Positions 17,764 through 27,012 of a stretch of DNA of 43,568 nucleotides are shown here, piece by piece (the first letter of the stretch is position 1; each line of letters opens with the position of its first letter). The DNA comes from Acinetobacter rongchengensis (GTDB lineage: Bacteria; Pseudomonadota; Gammaproteobacteria; Pseudomonadales; Moraxellaceae). The DNA is taken from assembly GCF_003611475.1 (NCBI RefSeq), contig NZ_RAXT01000026.1, forward strand, positions 1 to 43,568, in the 5' to 3' direction. The position numbers and the translations under genes were made by a program. Under the pieces are notes generated by a model. That model did no database searches, had not been told where the DNA came from, and saw nothing but the letters and a program-made list of their open reading frames with translations.

Positions 17764-17814
17764 AATAGTGAAATAAACTATTGAACCGAAAATATACTAG
17801 TGAAATAAACTAGT
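17764..17814 (+). promoter_or_regulatory. Twin palindromic operators in the lrp-dadA intergenic region
   Basis: Two 19-bp palindromes share the identical core GTGAAATAAAC: AATAGT-GAAATAA-ACTATT at 17764-17782 and ACTAGT-GAAATAA-ACTAGT at 17796-17814. Their centres are 32 bp apart, about three helical turns, so a multimeric Lrp-type protein could bind both on one face. The second overlaps a TATACT -10-like box (17793-17798). Confidence 0.75.
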
Positions 17815-17834
17815 AAATGCGTAAAGGATGAGAA

Positions 17835-19094
17835 ATGCGTGTAATCGTATTAGGTAGTGGTGTCATTGGCGTAGCAAGTGCATATTACCTCGCGCAGCAG
17901 GGAGCACAAGTTACAGTTTTAGATCGTCAAGCAGGACCCGCAGAAGAAACCAGTTTTGGTAATGCAGGTCAGATTTCACCTGGATATTCGACGCCGTGGG
18001 CTGCCCCGGGTATTCCATTCAAAGCTGTGAAGTGGATGTTCCAACATCATGCACCTCTTGCCATTAATATTGATGGTAGCATGTGGCAGTTACAGTGGAT
18101 GGCACAAATGCTGAAAAACTGTAACTCTGAAAGTTATGCAATTAATAAAGAACGTATGACACGTGTTGCTGAATATAGCCGTGATTGTTTGCGTGAACTA
18201 AGAAAAGATACAGGTATTAGCTACGAAAACCGTTCAAAAGGAACATTACAAGTTTTCCGTAACGAAGCTCAACTTGAAATGGTGCAACGTGATATTGCTG
18301 TACTTAAAGAATGTGGCGTACCGCATGAGTTATTGTTGAAAGATGATTTAGCTAAAGTTGAACCTGCTTTAGAACATGCCAAAGATAAATTGGTCGGCGG
18401 TTTACATCTTCCAAATGATGAAACAGGTGATTGCTATCTATTTACCAATGCCTTAGCGAATTTAGCAAAAGATTTAGGCGTAGATTTCAAATTCAATCAA
18501 AATGTTGAAAAGCTGATTACTGAAGGTGATGAAATCAAAGGCGTGTTGGTGAATGGCGAAGTTTTAACAGCGGATCGTTATGTACTGGCTTTTGGTAGTT
18601 ATTCACGTGATTTCTTAAAACCGCTTGAATTGAATTTACCTGTTTATCCAGTGAAAGGTTATTCACTCACCATTCCAATTGTTGACGCAGCATATGCACC
18701 GCAATCGACTGTACTCGATGAAACTTATAAAATTGCGATTACACGTTTTGACCAGCGTATTCGTGTAGGGGGTATGGCGGAACTCAGTGGATTTAACCAC
18801 GGTTTAAATTCAGACCGTCGTGGCACTTTGGAAATGGTCACTCAAGATTTATTCCCGGGTGGTGATTTGGCACAAGCGTCTTTCTGGACAGGTTTACGAC
18901 CAATGACCCCAGACAGCACACCAATTATTGGCGCAACACGCTTTAAGAATTTATTCCTCAATACTGGGCATGGCACATTAGGTTGGACAATGGCTTGCGG
19001 TTCAGGAAAATTGATTAGTGATTTAGTCCTTAATCATGAAACGGATATTAGTACAGAAGGCTTATCTATTCAGCGCTATCCACATGCTGCATAA
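17835..19094 (+). CDS. dadA: D-amino acid dehydrogenase small subunit DadA
   Basis: Membrane-associated FAD flavoprotein that oxidises D-alanine and other D-amino acids to the keto acid plus ammonia. 419 residues, standard length. The Rossmann FAD motif [19 protein letters not shown] is at the N-terminus, followed by [17 protein letters not shown], and the C-terminal [16 protein letters not shown] and [16 protein letters not shown] motifs close the FAD site. It is the first gene of dadA-dadX-ridA-cycA, preceded by an AAGGATGAG Shine-Dalgarno and the twin operators. It acts with DadX to catabolise L-alanine via D-alanine. Confidence 0.97.
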   Translation: MRVIVLGSGVIGVASAYYLAQQGAQVTVLDRQAGPAEETSFGNAGQISPGYSTPWAAPGIPFKAVKWMFQHHAPLAINIDGSMWQLQWMAQMLKNCNSESYAINKERMTRVAEYSRDCLRELRKDTGISYENRSKGTLQVFRNEAQLEMVQRDIAVLKECGVPHELLLKDDLAKVEPALEHAKDKLVGGLHLPNDETGDCYLFTNALANLAKDLGVDFKFNQNVEKLITEGDEIKGVLVNGEVLTADRYVLAFGSYSRDFLKPLELNLPVYPVKGYSLTIPIVDAAYAPQSTVLDETYKIAITRFDQRIRVGGMAELSGFNHGLNSDRRGTLEMVTQDLFPGGDLAQASFWTGLRPMTPDSTPIIGATRFKNLFLNTGHGTLGWTMACGSGKLISDLVLNHETDISTEGLSIQRYPHAA

Positions 19095-19171
19095 ACTTAA
19101 TCAGCTGTGAAATATCGATTCATTCAAAAATATCCAACAAGATAGACGTTTAAGATTCAAGGACGAATGTA

Positions 19172-20275
19172 ATGCCTAGACCAATTACTGCAATCATTCA
19201 TCAGGATGCATTGCAGCATAATTTAAATGTTGCTCGACAATTCATGCCTGATAGCAAAGTGTTTGCTGTGGTAAAAGCCAATGCTTATGGGCATGGCCTT
19301 GAGCGAGTTTATGATGCATTTAAGTCTGCCGATGGATTTGCATTATTAGATATTGCAGAAGCAAAACGTATTCGTGACTTAGGTTGGACTGGCCCGATCT
19401 TATTGCTAGAAGGGATTTTTTCAGCTGAAGATTTGGTTGATTGCGAACGCTATCAGCTTAGTTTTAGTATTCACAATGAGCATCAAGTGCAGTGGCTTGA
19501 ACATTATCAAGGCATGGCACAATTTGATGTGTTTTTGAAAATGAATACGGGAATGAATCGTTTAGGTTTTAAACCCCATCTTTATTCAAATGTATGGCAC
19601 ACATTAAAACAATGTAAAACGGTCAAATCCGTGACGCATATGATGCATTTTTCTGATGCGGATGGAGATCGTTTTGGTCAGTCTGGAATCGAATATCAGC
19701 ATACACTTTTTGAAGAAACCATCAAAGATTTAGCTGGTGAACGTTCACTGTGCAATAGTGCTGCAATTTTAAGATATTCCAAAGCGTTACATTCCGATTA
19801 TATCCGCAGTGGCATCATGCTATATGGTAGCTCTCCTGATTATCCAACCCATTCAATCCATGATTGGAATCTCAAACCAAGCATGAGCTTACGCAGCGAA
19901 ATTATTGCTATTCAAAACTTAGAAGCTGATGAAACTGTAGGTTATGGTTCAAAGTTTAAGGCAACACATGCAATGAAAATTGGCATCGTGGCATGCGGTT
20001 ATGCAGATGGTTATCAACGAATTTCTATGGATGCACCAGTCTTGGTCGATGAGGTTCGTACTCGCACGATTGGACGCGTCAGCATGGATATGTTGGCCGT
20101 AGATTTAACCGATATTCCTGAAGCAGACGTTGGAAGTGAAGTGGTGCTTTGGGGTACGTCATCCAACGGTGCTGTGCTTCCAATTGATGACGTTGCCGCA
20201 AGCTCAGGAACAGTGGGTTATGAGTTGATGTGTGGTGTGACTGCGCGTGTTCAATTTATCACGCAAACCAATTAA
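19172..20275 (+). CDS. dadX: Catabolic alanine racemase DadX
   Basis: PLP-dependent racemase converting L-alanine to D-alanine for DadA. 367 residues. The PLP lysine is Lys35 in FAVVKANAYGHG, and the catalytic Tyr region is TVGYGSKF. Further family segments are KMNTGMNRLGF and GRVSMDMLAVDLTD. It lies 77 bp behind dadA on the same strand with AAGGACG upstream, as in the classical dadAX operon, so the catabolic rather than the cell-wall (Alr) role is inferred. Confidence 0.96.
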   Translation: MPRPITAIIHQDALQHNLNVARQFMPDSKVFAVVKANAYGHGLERVYDAFKSADGFALLDIAEAKRIRDLGWTGPILLLEGIFSAEDLVDCERYQLSFSIHNEHQVQWLEHYQGMAQFDVFLKMNTGMNRLGFKPHLYSNVWHTLKQCKTVKSVTHMMHFSDADGDRFGQSGIEYQHTLFEETIKDLAGERSLCNSAAILRYSKALHSDYIRSGIMLYGSSPDYPTHSIHDWNLKPSMSLRSEIIAIQNLEADETVGYGSKFKATHAMKIGIVACGYADGYQRISMDAPVLVDEVRTRTIGRVSMDMLAVDLTDIPEADVGSEVVLWGTSSNGAVLPIDDVAASSGTVGYELMCGVTARVQFITQTN

Positions 20276-20320
20276 TCAAACCAAATAATCAAAATGATTA
20301 TCAACGACAAGGAAATCCTC

Positions 20321-20692
20321 ATGTCAAATGATTTACAACATACTGATATACAGAAAATCAATAGCACAGAAGTGATGAGTGCTGTGACTGTATTTAACAA
20401 AGTCGTGTATTTGTCTGGTCAAGTACCTAAAAATACCGATGCTGATATCACAGGACAAACTCAAGACATTTTGGCGACGATTGATCAATTATTGGCATTG
20501 GCTGAGACTGATAAATCACGCTTATTATCTGCGCATGTTTATATTAAAAACCTTGCAGACTTCCAAACTTTTAATGCTGTTTGGGTAGATTGGTTAAAAG
20601 GTTGCGTAGCGCCTTCACGTGCGACAATTCAAGCTGATTTAGTGAATCCAGATTGGTTGATTGAAATTGCAGTAACAGCTGCACAGAAATAA
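20321..20692 (+). CDS. RidA/YjgF-family protein
   Basis: 123-residue member of the RidA family, whose best-known members hydrolyse reactive enamine/imine intermediates. Landmarks are VVYLSGQVPKN, the central ATIDQLLALAETDKSRLLSAHVYIKNL and the C-terminal CVAPSRATIQADLVNPDWLIEIAVTA; the active-site Arg is in SRAT. DadA makes imino acids, so an imine deaminase in the dad operon makes biochemical sense. The start at 20321 follows AAGGAAATCCTC; an in-frame start at 20294 would give an atypical extension. Confidence 0.93.
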   Translation: MSNDLQHTDIQKINSTEVMSAVTVFNKVVYLSGQVPKNTDADITGQTQDILATIDQLLALAETDKSRLLSAHVYIKNLADFQTFNAVWVDWLKGCVAPSRATIQADLVNPDWLIEIAVTAAQK

Positions 20693-20700
20693 CAACAGTA

Positions 20701-20755
20701 TTCACAACAGCTGTTGTGAATTAAGACTGAACCACTTTTAAGCAGTGTGGTTCAG
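20701..20755 (+). repeat. Two consecutive hairpins between ridA and cycA
   Basis: TTCACAACAGCTGTTGTGAA (20701-20720) is a perfect 20-bp palindrome. Seven bases later CTGAACCAC (20727-20735) pairs with GTGGTTCAG (20747-20755). Neither is followed by a T-run. They may damp or process the polycistronic message before cycA. Confidence 0.6.
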
Positions 20756-20842
20756 ATGGTAACAGGAAGAACGATAGAACGAGGATGTTCTGACGCCAAA
20801 AGCGAGTTTGACCTCCAAGAAAATGTCAAAAAGGATATTTTT

Positions 20843-22273
20843 ATGACAACTTCAAGCCATTCAGATGACGCACAATCGTCGCCACATGAGCTGCAAAGAA
20901 AATTATCGAATCGTCATTTGCAGCTGATTGCAATTGGTGGTGCGATTGGTACAGGTTTATTTATGGGATCTGGGAAAACAATCTCCCTCGCAGGTCCTTC
21001 TATTTTAATCATTTACATGATTATCGGTGCGATGTTCTTTTTCCTCATGCGTGCATTGGGCGAAATTTTACTTTCAAATCTCCACTACAAATCTTTTATC
21101 GATATGGCACATGACCTGATCGGTCCTGCTGCTGGTTACTATATTGGTTGGTCATATTGGCTCGGCTGGATTCTGGTCGGTATTGCTGACTTAGCTGCTA
21201 TTATTAACTATCTCAATTTTTGGCTTCCAGAAGGGATGGCCTTTACACCGACAGGACAAGCACTGATCAGTGCCGCCTGTGTGTTATTGGTCTTAGGCAT
21301 TAACTTATTAACGGTTAAATTGTTTGGTGAAATTGAGTTCTGGTTTGCGTTGATTAAAATTTTGGCCATTATTGGCTTGATTTTAATTGGTGGCTATATG
21401 GTCTTTAGTCATTTCCAAGCACCAAGTGGTTCAGTTGCAAGCTTTAGTAATGTCTGGTCGCATGGTGGAATGTTCCCTAAAGGTGTCACTGGGTTCTTAG
21501 CTGGTTTCCAAATCGCTTTATTTGCCTTTGTTGGGGTAGAGTTGATCGGTACGATGGCTGCTGAAACCAAAGACCCTGAAAAGAATTTACCGAAAGCGGT
21601 GAATGCGATCCCTACACGTATCATTTTGTTCTATGTATTGGCATTGTTTATTGTGATGTCAGTTACACCGTGGACAGAAATTCCAGCAGATCAAAGCCCA
21701 TTCGTTTCGTTATTCTTACATGCAGGAATCGGTGGTGCTGCGGTTATCATGAATTTGGTGGTGTTATCTTCGGTAATGTCGTCAATGAATAGTGGTGTGT
21801 TCTCAACCAGTCGTATGTTGTTCGGTTTGGCTAAAGAAGGGCAAGCGCCTGAGAAATTAGCAGAGCTTTCTAAACGTGCGGTTCCTGCGAAAGGTTTGCT
21901 ATTTTCATGTGGCTTTATTATGGCAGGTGCTGCATTACAATACTTTGTTCCAAATACGGTTGAAGCTTTTACTTTGGCAAGTTCTTTATGCGTGATTTTA
22001 TTTATTAGCATTTGGAGTATTATCATGGTTTGCTATATCCGCTACAGAAAATTGACACCTCAACTACATGAAAAATCGACATTTAAAATGCCAGGTGGTG
22101 TTTGGATGTCTTATGTTGTTTTGGTCTTTTTAGCGTTTACACTGGTGATTTTGAGTTTAGAGCCTGATACTTTAAAAGCGTTAATGATTAGTCCGTTATG
22201 GTTGATTATTTTAGCGATTACCTATCAAGTTTTATATAAACCTCGTATGAAAAAACGTAATCAAAAGCTGTAA
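20843..22273 (+). CDS. cycA: D-serine/D-alanine/glycine permease CycA
   Basis: Amino acid-polyamine-organocation superfamily permease with about 12 transmembrane helices, importing D-alanine, D-serine and glycine. With the ATG at 20843 it is 476 residues, close to E. coli CycA (about 470). The conserved first-helix motif IAIGGAIGTGLFMGSG, GPSILIIYMIIG and GWSYWLGWILVG are present. Upstream AAGGATATTTTT supports this start over an in-frame one at 20747 that lies within the hairpin region. Being last in the dad operon, it would supply substrate to DadA. Some relatives also take up D-cycloserine. Confidence 0.94.
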   Translation: MTTSSHSDDAQSSPHELQRKLSNRHLQLIAIGGAIGTGLFMGSGKTISLAGPSILIIYMIIGAMFFFLMRALGEILLSNLHYKSFIDMAHDLIGPAAGYYIGWSYWLGWILVGIADLAAIINYLNFWLPEGMAFTPTGQALISAACVLLVLGINLLTVKLFGEIEFWFALIKILAIIGLILIGGYMVFSHFQAPSGSVASFSNVWSHGGMFPKGVTGFLAGFQIALFAFVGVELIGTMAAETKDPEKNLPKAVNAIPTRIILFYVLALFIVMSVTPWTEIPADQSPFVSLFLHAGIGGAAVIMNLVVLSSVMSSMNSGVFSTSRMLFGLAKEGQAPEKLAELSKRAVPAKGLLFSCGFIMAGAALQYFVPNTVEAFTLASSLCVILFISIWSIIMVCYIRYRKLTPQLHEKSTFKMPGGVWMSYVVLVFLAFTLVILSLEPDTLKALMISPLWLIILAITYQVLYKPRMKKRNQKL

Positions 22274-22285
22274 TGATTCCAATAA

Positions 22286-22315
22286 TCAGGAGATGAACTT
22301 TAGGGCATCTCCTGA
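22286..22315 (+). terminator. Stem-loop at the end of the dad operon
   Basis: TCAGGAGATG and CATCTCCTGA form a perfect ten-base-pair stem with a ten-base loop, 13 bp after the cycA stop. Only a short ATTT follows, so termination may be imperfect. Confidence 0.6.
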
Positions 22316-22400
22316 ATACGATTTAACAATATGATCAAATTAAAATACTGAATTCATAGTGAAATAAATATAAAAATCTATTTTAATAGCAGCATCCAAA

Positions 22401-23519
22401 ATGAATAAGCGTGCTATGAGAAATAATAAAATTGATGTACTGCGTGGAATTTTGATCCTTTTGGTTTTGATCCATCATTTTAATATTCCTTATCAATTAC
22501 ATGACACCGTTTTGGGTATATCAATCTTTGGTGAAAGTCTAAGTAGTTTAATTGCTCGCAATGGCAATTATGGTGTGACCATGTTCTTTGTTATTTCAGG
22601 TTTCTTAATCACACAACATACATTACAACGCAGTCATTCTCTAGCTCAAATCAATCTCAAAGATTTTTATATTCGCCGTGTTGCTCGAATTATGCCGTGC
22701 TTAGTATTACTGATTGCTATGGTCACAATACTAGGTGCAATCGGGCTTAAACCATTTATGAATCAAGCACCGAATGGTATTGAAGTCTCTTATGGATTAA
22801 CTGTTTTTTCTGCTTTTACATTTTGGATGAATATATTGATCATTGAAAATGGCTGGGTTAATTATGCACTTGGGGTTTTATGGTCATTGTCTGTTGAGGA
22901 AGTCTTCTATTTGGCCTTTCCGATTCTGTGTTTAACACTTGGTCGAGGCAAAGGTTTGATTGCATTTCTGCTCGCTATCATTGTTTATGCACCGTATTTT
23001 CGTGCCTTACACTTTGGGGAAGCAAGTGGCGCTTATCTATACCATTATTTTTCCAGTTTTGATGGAATTGCAATCGGTTGCTTAACCGCTTTGATTGCTC
23101 AGAATCTGCATGAGAAAATCCAGTTCCCTAAATTGGTCATTCCCATAGTTTCTATTTTAATGATTACATTGTATTTGTATGCACCAATTAAAGAAGTGAG
23201 CATTTGGGGGATTAGTCTTTTTGCAATATTATCTGCGATTTTGATTTTCTGTTTTGCACAGAATCCACGCACTGAATCAGCCTCTATTTTCTCAAAAGCT
23301 ATGCTATGGATTGGTCAGCGTAGTTATGAAATGTACTTATTTCATTTGATTATTTTAGGTTTGTTTAAGGTTGTTTATTTGCCTAAAGCAAGCTTGCCCA
23401 TCGAAAAATTAATGTTATTACCTATTTATTTTATTGGTGTTTTTATTCTGAGTTGGGCGATTGAGAGGTATTATTCAACACCGTTGAATAAGAAGATTCG
23501 CAATCGTTTTACCGGCTAG
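22401..23519 (+). CDS. Acyltransferase 3 (OafA/YrhL-type) membrane protein
   Basis: 372-residue polytopic membrane acyltransferase of the kind that O-acetylates cell-surface sugars. The N-terminal family signature is visible: KIDVLRGILILLVLIHHF with the conserved His pair, then VTMFFVISGFLITQ and an FYIRRVARIMP loop. WSLSVEEVFYLAFPI is the second hallmark (SVE motif). Around ten hydrophobic helices follow. There is no SGNH extension. The substrate is not deducible; no polysaccharide genes are adjacent. Confidence 0.9.
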   Translation: MNKRAMRNNKIDVLRGILILLVLIHHFNIPYQLHDTVLGISIFGESLSSLIARNGNYGVTMFFVISGFLITQHTLQRSHSLAQINLKDFYIRRVARIMPCLVLLIAMVTILGAIGLKPFMNQAPNGIEVSYGLTVFSAFTFWMNILIIENGWVNYALGVLWSLSVEEVFYLAFPILCLTLGRGKGLIAFLLAIIVYAPYFRALHFGEASGAYLYHYFSSFDGIAIGCLTALIAQNLHEKIQFPKLVIPIVSILMITLYLYAPIKEVSIWGISLFAILSAILIFCFAQNPRTESASIFSKAMLWIGQRSYEMYLFHLIILGLFKVVYLPKASLPIEKLMLLPIYFIGVFILSWAIERYYSTPLNKKIRNRFTG

Positions 23520-23602
23520 AGCGATTAAAGCAACGCTTTCAATTGTGCTATATTGTGTGCTTTATACAAAATTGAAAAATATAAAATGATTAGGATGACA
23601 AT

Positions 23603-24919
23603 GTGTTAAAAAAAATTGTTTTGGGAATGCTGGTCTTTTGTTTTATTTTTGGCGGCGCTTATGTTGTATGGTTACAAAAAGAGGTTAAGTTAAATCAAGA
23701 AGTTGTAAATATTTTAAAACTTGTTCCAGCATATGATCCCAATATACAACAAACGGCATTTTTTTATGCCAATGGATTTGATGCATTAGCAGATGTTAAT
23801 CCGTCAGTATTAGGAAAAGAGCGCTATGATTTAGATTGGAAGTTGTATTTAGCCAATCCAGATGCGCAGAAAAATAGTCAAAATTTCTCAGCAATAACAG
23901 CCCAACAAATTGATTATAAAATTTTCTGGAGTAAAGAAGATAAAAAGCTGATTGCTGAAATTCAAGATCATTTGAATTCGGCAGATTATACTGAAACATC
24001 TTTCTGGAATGAAAATAAAACAGCTATAAATGCTTTGCTTGGTCAAAAACAATTTTTATTAGATCGTTATCAACAATTGATTCATCAACCGAATTATCAG
24101 GCATTGATTCAAACACCAACAGCAAATTCACCTTATACTTTATATTTCGATACGCATATATTATTTCTTGCCAATCTATATTTGAAGGGAAGTACGGATA
24201 ATGTATTGGCATATATTCATCTAAAACTTGATCGCTTAAATCATAATTTAAATAGTGTGGATAAAGCTTTGATTATTGTTCAGGTCAATCAAGCGATTGA
24301 TGTGCTCAATATTTTGGCACAGCACCAATCTAAACAAATTCAATTGCCTCAATTGAATGCTGAACAGTTAAGCTCTGAGAAACAAGCTGCTTATGAAATG
24401 CGTAATAATTATTATGTTTTTAAAAATATAGATGATCGCCTAAAACGAGCAAGTGATCAGACTGCAGGCTTGGCTAAATTATGGGGAAAAATTTATACCC
24501 CTTTTGCCTTTGATTTTAATCAGTCGATGAATCAAGCTTATTTAAATTATCAGCCTTATATCGAAGTTTCAAAATTACCGTATTCAAAATTTAGTGTGAA
24601 AATTAATCAGATTGAATTACCTAAACAAAAGAAATGGGCGCTGCGTAATAATATTGGTAATATTCTGAATCAGGTTGGTGGTTATGATTGGGCGCAAGAG
24701 ATTTTACAACCAAGACTTTTAGATAATAAAATTCAGGTGTTTAATATCATTAATTCAAAGCAAAATTTAGATGTAGCAATCGCTAATAAAAGTAAAGCGG
24801 GCTATGTTTTTATTCGAAATAGAAATCAGCTTTGTGTAGAAAATCCATTTAAGAACCGCCAACAACTCAATAAACGGTCACAGCAGGATAGTTGTATTTA
24901 TCTTTATTCAAAAAGTTGA
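23603..24919 (+). CDS. Uncharacterised membrane-anchored protein
   Basis: 438 residues, not recognised. One hydrophobic N-terminal segment (about residues 4-23) looks like an uncleaved signal anchor, leaving a large soluble domain probably in the periplasm. The soluble part is Gln/Asn-rich and mostly helical in appearance, with pairs such as DRLNHNLNSVDKALIIVQVNQAIDVL, and ends in a Cys-containing region (QLCVENPF, QQDSCIYLYSKS). A GTG start follows TAGGATGACAAT. It stands alone between the acyltransferase and a strong terminator. Confidence 0.75.
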   Translation: MLKKIVLGMLVFCFIFGGAYVVWLQKEVKLNQEVVNILKLVPAYDPNIQQTAFFYANGFDALADVNPSVLGKERYDLDWKLYLANPDAQKNSQNFSAITAQQIDYKIFWSKEDKKLIAEIQDHLNSADYTETSFWNENKTAINALLGQKQFLLDRYQQLIHQPNYQALIQTPTANSPYTLYFDTHILFLANLYLKGSTDNVLAYIHLKLDRLNHNLNSVDKALIIVQVNQAIDVLNILAQHQSKQIQLPQLNAEQLSSEKQAAYEMRNNYYVFKNIDDRLKRASDQTAGLAKLWGKIYTPFAFDFNQSMNQAYLNYQPYIEVSKLPYSKFSVKINQIELPKQKKWALRNNIGNILNQVGGYDWAQEILQPRLLDNKIQVFNIINSKQNLDVAIANKSKAGYVFIRNRNQLCVENPFKNRQQLNKRSQQDSCIYLYSKS

Positions 24920-24925
24920 AGACAT

Positions 24926-24954
24926 AAAAAAACCTCCATCTAGGAGGTTTTTTT
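24926..24954. terminator. Bidirectional Rho-independent terminator
   Basis: AAAAAAACCTCC, loop ATCTA, GGAGGTTTTTTT. A- and T-runs on both sides serve the plus-strand orphan gene and the minus-strand hemJ. Confidence 0.92.
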
Positions 24955-24964
24955 AATGCATGGA

Positions 24965-25417
24965 TTAGAAGGTTGGTTTAACCACAACTAAAATAATCAC
25001 AGCAAGTAAAATTAAGGTCGGCATTTCATTAAAAACACGCCAAAATTTATGTGATTTATAATGGGCATTGCCAATCAGCTTTTTGCGATAATAGCCACAA
25101 ACAAAGTGATAAATCACCAATAGTCCAACTAAACCTACTTTTAGATAAAACCATACAGCTTCATGGTAATGATACTTTGCATCGCCCCAATCGACCAAGA
25201 AGTGTGCCGTAATCAGCGTTGCGATCATTGCAGGCCACATAATCCCACGATATAACTTACGTTCCATAATTTCAAAGCGTTGATGACTAATCGCATCATC
25301 ACTCATTGCATGGTAAACATATAAACGTGGTAAATAAAATAAAGCAGCGAACCAACACACTACGGCGATAATATGTAAAGCTTTTACCCAAAGGAAAGCT
25401 TCAGAAGGAGCATCCAT
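24965..25417 (-). CDS. hemJ: Protoporphyrinogen oxidase HemJ
   Basis: 150-residue inner-membrane protein with four hydrophobic segments, family CopD/UPF0093, now known as the quinone-linked protoporphyrinogen IX oxidase HemJ used by many proteobacteria lacking HemG or HemY. The conserved KALHIIAVVCWFAALFYLPRL helix carries His15, and WFYLKVGLVGLL and RVFNEMPTLILLAVIILVVVKP are typical. The ATG at 25417 is used rather than an adjacent TTG at 25420; AAAAGGG lies upstream. It makes protoporphyrin for heme. Confidence 0.9.
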   Translation of the reverse strand: MDAPSEAFLWVKALHIIAVVCWFAALFYLPRLYVYHAMSDDAISHQRFEIMERKLYRGIMWPAMIATLITAHFLVDWGDAKYHYHEAVWFYLKVGLVGLLVIYHFVCGYYRKKLIGNAHYKSHKFWRVFNEMPTLILLAVIILVVVKPTF

Positions 25418-25450
25418 CAATTTACCCTTTTAAGGGCAGTGTGTTTGAAA

Positions 25451-25482
25451 TTGATCATTCAAAATGATCTTTGAATGATCAA
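25451..25482 (-). terminator. Stem-loop downstream of fabB
   Basis: TTGATCATTCAAA and TTTGAATGATCAA are a perfect 13-bp inverted repeat with a six-base loop, 12 bp after the fabB stop. On the minus strand it is followed by TTTC, a weak T-run. Confidence 0.6.
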
Positions 25483-25493
25483 TATTTCTCAGC

Positions 25494-26726
25494 TTAGCCT
25501 TCCCATTTTTTGAAAATAAGACAAGCATTTACACCGCCAAAACCGAAACTGTTACTCATCACAGTATTCAATTTTGCGTCACGTTTTTCAAGTACAATAT
25601 CAAAACCTTTTGCGCCTTCGTCCAATTCAGTGACGTTGATGTTCGGTGCAATAAAGTCATTTTGCATCATTAATACAGAATAGATTGCTTCTTGAACGCC
25701 TGCTGCACCTAAGCTGTGACCTGTCATTGACTTGGTTGAGCTGAACGCAGGGACGTTACCTTCACCGAAAGCACGTTCCATTGCTTTAAGCTCTGTGATG
25801 TCACCCGCAGGAGTTGAGGTGCCATGTGTGTTGACATAATCGATCGTCTCTACACCATGTTGTTTTGCTTCTTCTAAAGCCATCAAGATACAGCGTGTTG
25901 CCCCTTCACCTGATGGTGCAACCATGTCTGCGCCGTCAGAGTTAGCTGCATATGCAACAACTTCAGCAAGGATATTTGCACCACGTGCTTGAGCATGTTC
26001 AAGTGATTCAAGAACCACAAAACCACCACCACCAGCGATGACAAAACCATCACGGTCTGCTGAATAAGGACGTGATGCCGTTTCAGGTGTGTCATTGTAT
26101 TTTGAACATAATGCACCCATTGCATCAAACAATAAGCTTTGTGACCAGTGATCTTCTTCACCACCACCCGCAAGCATTAAATCTTGTTTACCCAATTGAA
26201 TCAGGTTATATGCATAACCAATCGCATCGGCAGAGGTAGCACACGCACTGGTAATTGAATGTGCGATACCTTGCATTTTGAATGCAACACCAACGTTTGC
26301 CGTAATCGTATTTGACATATTACGTGGGACGAAGAAAGGACCAATTTTACGTGCGCCTTTTTCTTCTAGTAATTTGACCATTTCAGCAACAGAGGCTGTT
26401 GAGTTACCACCTGAACCACCTGCAATACCATAACGAGGATTGCCACCGATTTGCTCAGGTGTTAAACCTGCATTTTCAACTGCAGCCAAGGCAGCATTGT
26501 AGGCATACATGGCACAAACGCCCATGAAGCGTTTTAATTTACGGTCGATGCCATCAAAATCTTGTTCAGCTGCCGCACTGACATGGCTTTTGAAATTCAA
26601 TTCTTCATAAGTAGGATTATGGCGAGTTCCAGAAATACCATTTTGCAAAGAATGTGTTACATCTGCTAGGGAATTACCGATACACGAATTAATACCCATA
26701 CCCGTAATTACAACACGACGGTTCAT
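25494..26726 (-). CDS. fabB: 3-oxoacyl-[acyl-carrier-protein] synthase I FabB
   Basis: Condensing enzyme of type II fatty acid synthesis that elongates both saturated and unsaturated acyl-ACPs. 410 residues. The Cys-His-His triad is complete: Cys162 in TSACATSA, His301 in NTHGTSTPAGD and His337 in KSMTGHSLGAAG. The C-terminal NSFGFGGVNACLIFKKW loop is intact. The close match to FabB in length and in the SACATS context favours FabB over FabF. A fabA partner is not in the window. The 286-bp upstream gap holds the promoter and a hairpin at 26936-26969. Confidence 0.95.
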   Translation of the reverse strand: MNRRVVITGMGINSCIGNSLADVTHSLQNGISGTRHNPTYEELNFKSHVSAAAEQDFDGIDRKLKRFMGVCAMYAYNAALAAVENAGLTPEQIGGNPRYGIAGGSGGNSTASVAEMVKLLEEKGARKIGPFFVPRNMSNTITANVGVAFKMQGIAHSITSACATSADAIGYAYNLIQLGKQDLMLAGGGEEDHWSQSLLFDAMGALCSKYNDTPETASRPYSADRDGFVIAGGGGFVVLESLEHAQARGANILAEVVAYAANSDGADMVAPSGEGATRCILMALEEAKQHGVETIDYVNTHGTSTPAGDITELKAMERAFGEGNVPAFSSTKSMTGHSLGAAGVQEAIYSVLMMQNDFIAPNINVTELDEGAKGFDIVLEKRDAKLNTVMSNSFGFGGVNACLIFKKWEG

Positions 26727-26935
26727 GCAAAGTCCTTTATTTATAAATAGGGATACAATGGAGTCATTTAAACGTTTTTAGTTTTCTATCGCAATGGCGA
26801 AAGATACTGATTCGTCACTCAACTTTCATTCAACTGAAATTTGTATCAAACTGAGTGTAAAGCATGGTCATACTTAGTTTTATTGCTTATTTTAAAACGC
26901 ATATTTGAGCTATTTTTTTAGCTAAAATTAGGCAA

Positions 26936-26969
26936 AACCATCCATAACGCTTATGCATTATAGATGGTT
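26936..26969 (-). terminator. Stem-loop downstream of the DUF4132 gene
   Basis: AACCATCCATAACGC pairs with GCATTATAGATGGTT around a TTAT loop, with two non-Watson-Crick positions. It is the likely 3' end signal of the minus-strand cluster, though no strong T-run follows. Confidence 0.5.
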
Positions 26970-27012
26970 ATTGCAAGTCAACGGCTAAAAAGGACGGACA
27001 CTTTACAAGATT

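Noticed and set aside
22354..22370. Third copy of the ATAGTGAAATAAA operator core upstream of the acyltransferase
   Set aside because: Only half a palindrome in AT-rich DNA; the right arm is absent, so chance is likely.
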